Positions 57,794-64,000 of a DNA stretch of 64,000 bases are shown here, in pieces; position 1 is the first letter of the stretch, and each line of letters starts with the position of its first letter. Origin of the DNA: Phalacrocorax aristotelis (lineage: Eukaryota > Chordata > Aves > Suliformes > Phalacrocoracidae). The notes under the pieces are model-generated. The model had not been told where the DNA came from and did not search any database. It saw nothing but the letters and a program-made list of their open reading frames with translations. The stretch covers positions 7,959,223-8,023,222 of the forward strand of contig NC_134282.1 of the NCBI RefSeq assembly GCF_949628215.1. Reading direction: 5' to 3'. Made by a program: the position numbers and the translations under genes.

Positions 57794-57961
57794 TTACAGC
57801 AAGCTCTCTGGAGAGGTCAGGTAGTTCATCATCCTGTTGATGGTGACTGTGCGGATTCGGAAGGCGTGAAGGATGCTGCAGAGCCTCATCCTTTCCTTGA
57901 AGGAGGTCAGCCCTGTGCCTGCTGGTGGCTGCGGCACACTCCTGCTGCTGGTCTTCAGGGC
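57794..57961 (-). CDS. IL12A: IL12A exon 5: helix D and stop
   Basis: Acceptor CTCCCCAG. 55 codons then TAA. It encodes [20 protein letters not shown], then [20 protein letters not shown] and [15 protein letters not shown]. Helix D is the p40-facing and most conserved part. Confidence 0.95.
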   Translation of the reverse strand, partial: ALKTSSRSVPQPPAGTGLTSFKERMRLCSILHAFRIRTVTINRMMNYLTSPESLL

Positions 57962-60757
57962 CTGGGGAGAGGTAGGGGCATTAAAAACTGGCACCAGAAA
58001 GTGGCTGAAACAGGAAGCTCTAAGTTTTTTCACCCCCTGAGAGATAATTGACAAAACTTAGGAGTAAGAATGTCTTCTCATAAATGAAAAATTTCAAGTA
58101 TTTCATGATATACTTAATAGACTTAGGATGCGCAGCTGTACTTTCCTTGAGACAAAAGCGTCCATTTGTGCGCAAAGGCTCTTTCTGCCCAAGAATAAAG
58201 ACGCTTATTTAATAATGCCTTGCCTAGCCACCCCTTAGACTAGGCTCATCTGCCCGTGGCTAGGATCTCCAGGCTGTTGGGAGATGCTGTGTCAATACAA
58301 AGGCAATTAACTTTTGTTTTTTTAAAGTAGCTTTCGTTAAGCAAACAAACAAGCAAGCTTTTAATATCTATTCCCTGTACTCACTAATAATATTTATCAA
58401 AATTCATACTCCTTATTTCATATCCAGTATACCAGGTGTATCATATTTCAGTATTTGGAAGAGAAATAGAGCGATGTCCCTGTATCCTTTTACCCTATTT
58501 TTGAGTTCTCTGAGGAACTGGCAGAAAATCCTGTACCCTGTCTCCTTGCAAGAGCAGAGCTGTGTGAAAGAAGGGGGGCCGCTAAGGAGCCATTCCTCTG
58601 AGTCCTGATGTGTTGACCATAGACCCAAGGCAAAAACACAAAGTGAGACATGTAATTCATAAGAATCAAGTCCCTTCCAGGAAAAAAGGTAACAGACGAC
58701 TCTTTAAATTACCAGATTAAAGGAAGGTCACTATTTGACTGACTACAGAATGGAGCACACTGGATCAAAAACTCTGGTTTAAGGCAGAAATACCTACTTT
58801 CATCAGTTCATCAATAGCTGCCAGCACCTTTTGATCATTGAAGTTCTTCAGCTCTGCCTTGTAGGCATTCAGATCCTCATAGATGCCCTGCAGGCATTTA
58901 CTCTGAAAAGTCAGAATTATTAGGAAATGCAGGAATCTTTTGTTAAATGCTTTAAACATACAACAAGCAAAAGAAGGGGTTCTTTCGGGAAACTTGCAAT
59001 TTACCGTATCAAAAGCAGATCTTTCCAGTGCTGGACAGTTTCCAGTCTGCAAATTGAAGAAGTGAGACATGGTGATTTTGTGGAATTGTGAATTATACAG
59101 CTGTTCCATGAAAATACGATGCTGAAACTTGACATATTTTTTTTTACCCCTGGATCCTCAGATGTGCAAGCTTTTATCGTGTTGATTTGATCCTTAGTGA
59201 TATCTTCAAGATCAACCTCTTCAAGGGTACATTCAAATCCCAGTGTGCCAAGCTCCTGTATTAAAAAGAGAATAAAAAAGGGTCATTGACTCAGCTTCAC
59301 AGTACTGTTTGTGTATATATATATGTAAATACACACAATTATAAGCGATGCATTACAGCTGTCTGCACTTGGCTGAATCCTAGGAATGAGGCTGTGTGAG
59401 GGCAATGGTTAAATATGAAAGCTAGCAAATAGACTGAGACTGAAATGCATGCATGTTTAATGGGAATACACTCAGGCTTTGTACTGATTTGTTCTATATG
59501 TTGTTGCAAATTACACTACCTCCATCACTTTAAATTATTTTATCAGACATTGAATCTATTGAGAACTTTATGCCACTAGAGTCTCAAATGTAAAGTGTCT
59601 CTTCGAAAGTGAAAAAGAATTAATAAATACCATCTGCAGACTTTTAACAGTGCTCACTGACCCACCGCAGGTGTGGGAACAGTGGCCCTATTTAGTGGTG
59701 GGGGATTTTGCGGTTGTCCGAGATGAAGCTTGCAACAATAGCAGGGAATTTTAGAAAAAAAAAAAATCCTCTTGGCACTATTGCCAGGAGGCTTTAGTGT
59801 GGTAAGTTGCTATAGCACCAAACCAACGACACCAGCAACAACATGCAAATGTAACGACAAAATCAGAAGCAAATATTTCCTGAGCCAACTCTGCAAGGCC
59901 CTTAGAGAAAAAGCATGTTCAAAACTGAGAGCACTCAAATCAGCTGTCAATGCACCACTGGCACCGCTAACGCTGTGTGTGTTTCTGTGGGGCTGCAGTG
60001 AATAAGGGCTGAGAAAGACACCTGAGCAAATCCCCATTTGCTGGTCAGGGGAGGCGTGAAAGCAAAGACCAGATACAGACTCTTAAAGGGAGTCTATAGA
60101 GACCTTCCGCCTGCCTGGGTGCCCTCACCCACCCATCACCACCCTCCTGGGTGCCATCCTCTCCTGTCTGGGTACCATCACCCACCCATCCTCTCCTGTC
60201 TGGGTACCCTCGCCCACCCATCACCACCCTCCTGGGTACCCTCACCCAGCCATCACCACCCTCCTGGGTGCCATCCTCTCCTGTCTGGGTACCGTCACCC
60301 ACCCATCCTCTCCTGGGTACCCTCACCCACCCATCGCCACCCTCCTGGGTGCCATCTCCTCCTGTCTGGGTACCCTCACCCACCCATCCGCTCCTGCTTG
60401 GGTACCCTCACCCACCCACCGCTGCCCTCCTGGGTGCCACCCCTTCCTGCCCAGGTCCCCTCCCCGACCCCCGCATACCTTCAGCCGGTGGAGGGAGGCG
60501 TTGGCGGCCTCCAGCAGCTCCCGGGAGCGGCTCAGCCTCTCGGCCAGGCCGTGCTGGGGGGACGTCGGCAGCGCCCGGGCGGGGGGCAGCAGGGCCAGCG
60601 CCAGGCAGAGCGCGGGCAGCAGCACCCGGGGCCCTGCCCGCTGCCTGCAGCGCCGGAGCGCGGCGCTACGCGGCGCTGCCCGCCCGCCGCTGCCCGCCCC
60701 GCCGGTGCCGCTGCCCGCCCCGCCGGTGCCGCTGCCCGCCCCGCCGCGCTGCTCCAT
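57794..60757 (-). CDS. IL12A: IL12A, interleukin-12 alpha subunit (p35), ~233 residues
   Basis: Secreted four-helix cytokine subunit that pairs with p40 (IL12B) to form IL-12, which drives Th1 and NK responses. Five coding exons on the minus strand: 60757-60479, 59255-59148, 59046-59005, 58902-58798, 57961-57794, all with matching phase 0 junctions. Residues 45-62 are a hydrophobic signal sequence ([18 protein letters not shown]) preceded by a Gly/Ala-rich stretch. Recognition motifs are [41 protein letters not shown] and [20 protein letters not shown], which line up with human p35 in order. One N-glycosylation site (NAS) is at residue 86. The only Met in exon 1 is the chosen start. It is convergent to the FIIND-DD gene. 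Confidence 0.95.
58798..58902 (-). CDS. IL12A: IL12A exon 4
   Basis: Acceptor CTTTTCAG, donor ATGAAA|GTAGGT. 35 codons encoding [20 protein letters not shown] and [15 protein letters not shown]. It is shorter than the human exon, with about 13 residues missing between the two helices. Confidence 0.93.
59005..59046 (-). CDS. IL12A: IL12A exon 3 (14 codons)
   Basis: Acceptor AATTTGCAG, donor GATACG|GTAAAT. It encodes [14 protein letters not shown]. In human p35 there are two consecutive 14-codon exons of this kind, as I remember it; only one is seen here. Confidence 0.88.
59148..59255 (-). CDS. IL12A: IL12A exon 2
   Basis: Acceptor TAATACAG, donor CCAGGG|GTAAAA. 36 codons encoding [20 protein letters not shown] and [16 protein letters not shown]. 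The (V/I)DxEDITKD motif is diagnostic for p35. Confidence 0.95.
60110..60440. repeat. Minisatellite in IL12A intron 1, ~30-bp units
   Basis: About ten diverged copies of units such as CACCCACCCATCCTCTCCTG and TCTGGGTACCCTC, beginning only about 40 bp after the exon 1 donor. It reads through as repetitive frames on both strands that are not genes. Confidence 0.88.
60479..60757 (-). CDS. IL12A: IL12A exon 1: signal peptide and helix A start
   Basis: 93 codons, donor AAG|GTATGC. The N-terminus has a tandem GTGGAGS repeat from a 21-bp DNA repeat, then [19 protein letters not shown], then helix A ([20 protein letters not shown]). Confidence 0.9.
60687..60745 (-). repeat. IL12A: 21-bp tandem repeat inside IL12A exon 1
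   Basis: CCGCTGCCCGCCCCGCCGGTG (+ strand) occurs twice in full and once in part. In the minus-strand frame it adds GTGGAGS units to the N-terminal extension before the signal sequence. Confidence 0.85.
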
Positions 60758-60803
60758 GCTGCTGCCGGAGGAGCCGTACCGGTGCTGGCGGAGCCGCGCC
60801 GGC

Positions 60804-60810
60804 TCTTATA
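60804..60810 (-). promoter_or_regulatory. IL12A: IL12A TATA box
   Basis: TATAAGA on the minus strand, 47 nt upstream of the start codon. That would place transcription start about 20 nt before the ATG. Confidence 0.6.
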
Positions 60811-60823
60811 GAGCGGCGGGAGC

Positions 60824-60833
60824 GGGAGTTCCC
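60824..60833. promoter_or_regulatory. IL12A: NF-kappaB site upstream of IL12A
   Basis: GGGAGTTCCC fits the GGGRNNYYCC consensus in full and lies 14 bp upstream of the TATA box. A half-matching GGGAATCCC is at 60932-60940. NF-kappaB control is well known for mammalian IL12A. Confidence 0.6.
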
Positions 60834-61030
60834 CCTCTTCTCCTTTCCGTCCCAGCAGCGGCTCGGTGAGCGCCGGCGGGCGCGGGGCCGGGCCGGGGGC
60901 AGCCATCACTCATCCCGAGAGCGGCGGGGCCGGGAATCCCGGCACGGCGGGGCGGGGGCGGCGGGGGCTCGGCCTCCCGGGGTCGCTGCTGGCGCCTGAG
61001 CCGGGCCGAGGATGCTGCGGGGCAGCTCTG

Positions 61031-64000
61031 GGCACTCGTGGAGGCTGGAAGTCCTTCGTTCAGGGCTGTTCCCTTTGCACGCAGCGTGCAGCGGGCTTAT
61101 AGAAAAATAAGAATTACTTCAAGGCTGCGTATGACACATAGAAAAGCTTTTCCATCTTCATTCTTCATTACGAAGAACTACAATGATGAGATGTCATTAA
61201 TGAGCAGTCATGAAAACCTGCTTGGAAGCTTGCTTTTTGCTGATACGCTTGGTATAATCGCCAGCTATTCCAATATTAGTTCATATTGCAAGTGGCCATT
61301 CTTAGCCTGGGCAAAAGGCTGTAGAAAACTTTTCTAGCTGTCGGGTCTGCCTTGAAGTCAGCGGGATTTTCGCTATTGGTTTGGGAGGGAGCAGGATGAA
61401 TCAACTGTTTTATATTGCATTTTCAGATTCTCTTTATTTTAATTGACATCTTGTTTCCCATAAGAAGGTTCTGGTGTGTCTAGAGACTTACTTTGCTAGA
61501 ATATCAGCACTGCATAATTTTCCAATTTCAGTGTGTGTTTTCCATTGCTGCAGTAGTCATTAGCCTGTGGGCTGTGGTTTTAATCTTGTGTAGGAGACTT
61601 TTTTTTTCCCTGACACAGAAGTGAAAGAGACCTTTGGCATATGCTTGCATTCATGTTCTTGAAAAGGCATCAGTTTGGCTTTCCAGGTTTCTTTGCCCAA
61701 CGCTCAGTCACAGCATTACCCTTGGCAGCAGGGCAATAGGTTTCTCTTCAGGTGGGCACTGACACACAATTTGGACAGTACCTTCCTGTTCATGGCATTC
61801 CTGTGCTGTGCTTAGGCATGTACTGGCATATTAGTTAGACTCTTGGTCTGAAAGGGGGGATATTTATCTGAGATACCTTCAGGGGTCTCTGAAGGCAGCT
61901 GCTGTTGAATGGGCATTGTGCACAGAACAGTTATCCCAGGGGAAGCTGTGTGTGGAGGTGCCTCTTCTCAGTGGTCTCATGGGCCAGGAAAGAGGACTTT
62001 CCTTCCTCTTGCTGAGTCCCAGCTCCTAGAGGGATTTCTTTGTGACCCAAGGGGGGGTGTGTGTGTGTGTGTGTGAACTGGGGCTAGAAGGTGTCCAATA
62101 CGTTCTGCTGAAAGCTGGCTGGGGTGGTAAAAGCATCTCCCCAGATGACTTCACCTGCAAAGAGCCCCCCGGCAGCTCCCAGCCGAGGGGGACTGAAAAA
62201 TGCAGGCTACACAAGTAGGACAGCCACGCAAGTAGGACACTTCAGATTCCCTTTTACGCAAAAGCTTGAGCTGTAGTTTGCTTTCTTCATGTAATCTCTC
62301 ATGATATATGGTTCACAAATAATTTGCAAGGAATGTCCCGTTGTTGCACAGGTGTTTCCAAAGCAGAAATACTTTCTTGGTCGGTGCTCCCTCAGCCCAA
62401 TAGTTAGGTAATGTATTACTGAAACACGAGATGGGTTTAGTTTGCTGATAAAAATTGAATATATCCTAATACTGGTGAGTGAATTTTTTCCTGGATAGAA
62501 GAAGAAATAATTGAATGTCGCTACATTTGCTGTTTTACAAATAGGAAGGTTTCTCCTCGATTATCTATAAAGAGCCATGCCTGAATGATACCATTGTCGC
62601 CACTCATTTATTTTCCTGATAGCATCTGAAAATTAAGTCCTTGCCATGGCGGGCTGCTGGAGATCCTTGTACACCTGTTGCAGGATCAGAGGTGATAAAT
62701 CCAGAGACCCACCAAAGCTCTAGTGCTTGTAATCACACTCTGCAGACCCAAATCCCCCCGGCGCAGCAATCCCACAGGTATTGTGGTGACAGTCCCCAGG
62801 CAGATGCTGAACACGATGTTAACATGGTGGCTGTGCTAGTTCGGATAGGTGGTGAGTTGAGCCTGGCCAGTTTCTGCTCCTTTTGCCCAATTTGTACCAT
62901 ATCTGTATTCTCTGCCTGACTGCAGCTGCATTTTGGTCCCAGACTGAATGCAAGTGCACTTTTTACTGAGATTTGTCTCAACGATATTAACTGCTGGGTC
63001 CTAGCAATAAGGTAATAAAGTCTTAATGATATGTTTATTTTGGGCAGATGTTATGTCTGTTTTTCATTCCTAGCCTCATCCATCTGTCTGCCTCCATCAT
63101 CTCAAAGGATCCTGTATTTGACCAGCCTTGAGTCTGAATGAAGCATCTCAATAATTACTGTGCATGATCTGCTCTTTGAGCATCTCTGTGTCTGCCTCCT
63201 TTGATCAGGGCAAGCATGGGCTCATGGCCAGCCTGGAGGAAGGGGAAGCAACAAACCTCAGCATCAAGGCTGGTGCTGCGGTCCCCAGGCTGGTCTGGTC
63301 GCAGGCTGTAATGGTCTTTCTCCCTTAGCTGCAAAATGGGAATAACTGTAGATCTATGGGCTGGGTTTTGATGTTCCTTAGTGATTACGTACAGCCTAAC
63401 ATTTAACATTAATATTATTTTGGGGAGTTAGACAAAAATACTTTCTATGTCAGCACCATCCAAAAGTGAAAAGCAAGTTCTTTTGAAATGGAGAAATCCA
63501 TGTCCTTTTTATTGCATATTGTGTCTTGATCTGAGGTACCCATCTCATCAGTCAAATGAAGGATGATGAAGGGGGAGCGATGCATTTCTTATTAAAGCAA
63601 CAAAGATAGGGATATATCACGTACGCATTTAGAGATACAGTGCAGTAATTGCATACCATAGCCTACTAAAACTGTTAGAAGACGTGTGATTTTACATGAG
63701 GAAATGTAATTCCACTGGCTTTATTTCAACCATAAATTGCTCTTGCTGAAATTAACCTCCAGAGAAAAATAAGAACCATTCTGGGTCTAGCTATAAAACT
63801 GTAACATTGTTGTAGTCAAAACTGGATGAAACTATGTTCTTGCCTACGCTGCACTCAACCAAAACATTACTTAAAAATCCTATTTGAAAAAGAAAGGAAA
63901 AAACAATAATAATAAAGAAACCCAATTAGAAAAAAACAAAACCCCCAAACCCCTCAGTTCAGTTCAGTTTTGAGGACCGTATAGGCGAGTGATGAGAAAT
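61031..64000. other. Intergenic region upstream of IL12A, nothing recognised
   Basis: No exons or transposons were recognised. A short GT run lies at 62055-62075 and A-rich tracts near 63890-63945. Confidence 0.45.

Larger units (their letters stand above)
60480..61030 (-). promoter_or_regulatory. IL12A: CpG island over IL12A exon 1 and promoter
   Basis: CpG-dense block covering exon 1, the TATA and kappaB sites and about 250 bp upstream. It explains the open frames seen antisense to exon 1. Confidence 0.6.

Noticed and set aside
59843-59850. Octamer ATGCAAAT in IL12A intron 1
   Set aside because: It matches the Oct-factor octamer, but a single 8-bp match in an intron is expected by chance and no supporting sites lie around it.
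60038-60999. Open frames of 257 and 282 codons on the plus strand
   Set aside because: They run through the intron 1 minisatellite and antisense to IL12A exon 1; repetitive and without family features.

Overview
The window is nuclear DNA from a bird. It has vertebrate intron/exon structure, CR1 retroposon copies with the avian ATTCTATGATTCTATG-type tail, avian-type endogenous retroviral LTRs, and a gene order matching the conserved vertebrate block SMC4/IFT80 - C3orf80 - IL12A (human 3q25, chicken chromosome 9 type synteny, from memory). No bacterial-type operons, CRISPR arrays or tRNA genes were found.

Layout. (1) 1-13.9 kb: the 3' half of IFT80 on the + strand, eight exons plus one possible 18-nt microexon, ending at a TAA at 12744. 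The first intron visible here carries an LTR that is itself interrupted by a CR1. (2) 13.9-22.7 kb: intergenic, nothing recognised. (3) 22.7-24.1 kb: a GC-rich single-exon gene on the - strand, the avian C3orf80 counterpart. (4) 24-43.7 kb: a long intergenic stretch with CR1 fragments, trinucleotide and GC minisatellites, a solo LTR inserted inside another solo LTR (both with clean 5-bp target duplications), and other LTR pieces. (5) 43.98-54.97 kb: a 17-exon gene on the + strand starting in a CpG island. It encodes an acidic, serine-rich N-terminus, a FIIND (ZU5-UPA) domain like those of CARD8 and NLRP1, a basic linker, and a C-terminal death domain. (6) 57.4-60.8 kb: IL12A (interleukin-12 p35) on the - strand, five coding exons, with a TATA box, a kappaB site and an AU-rich 3'UTR. 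(7) 61-64 kb: intergenic.

The most interesting feature is gene (5). Its exons were assembled by hand, and splice phases agree at all sixteen junctions (one needs a GC donor). The product, about 510 residues, has the FIIND catalytic His (H205) and Ser (S232) with the same 27-residue spacing as H270/S297 of human CARD8, but carries a death domain where CARD8 and NLRP1 carry a CARD. I know of no human protein-coding gene at the corresponding position between C3orf80 and IL12A. It is a candidate self-cleaving innate immune sensor or adaptor of birds. IL12A lies convergent to it, with the two coding ends about 2.8 kb apart.
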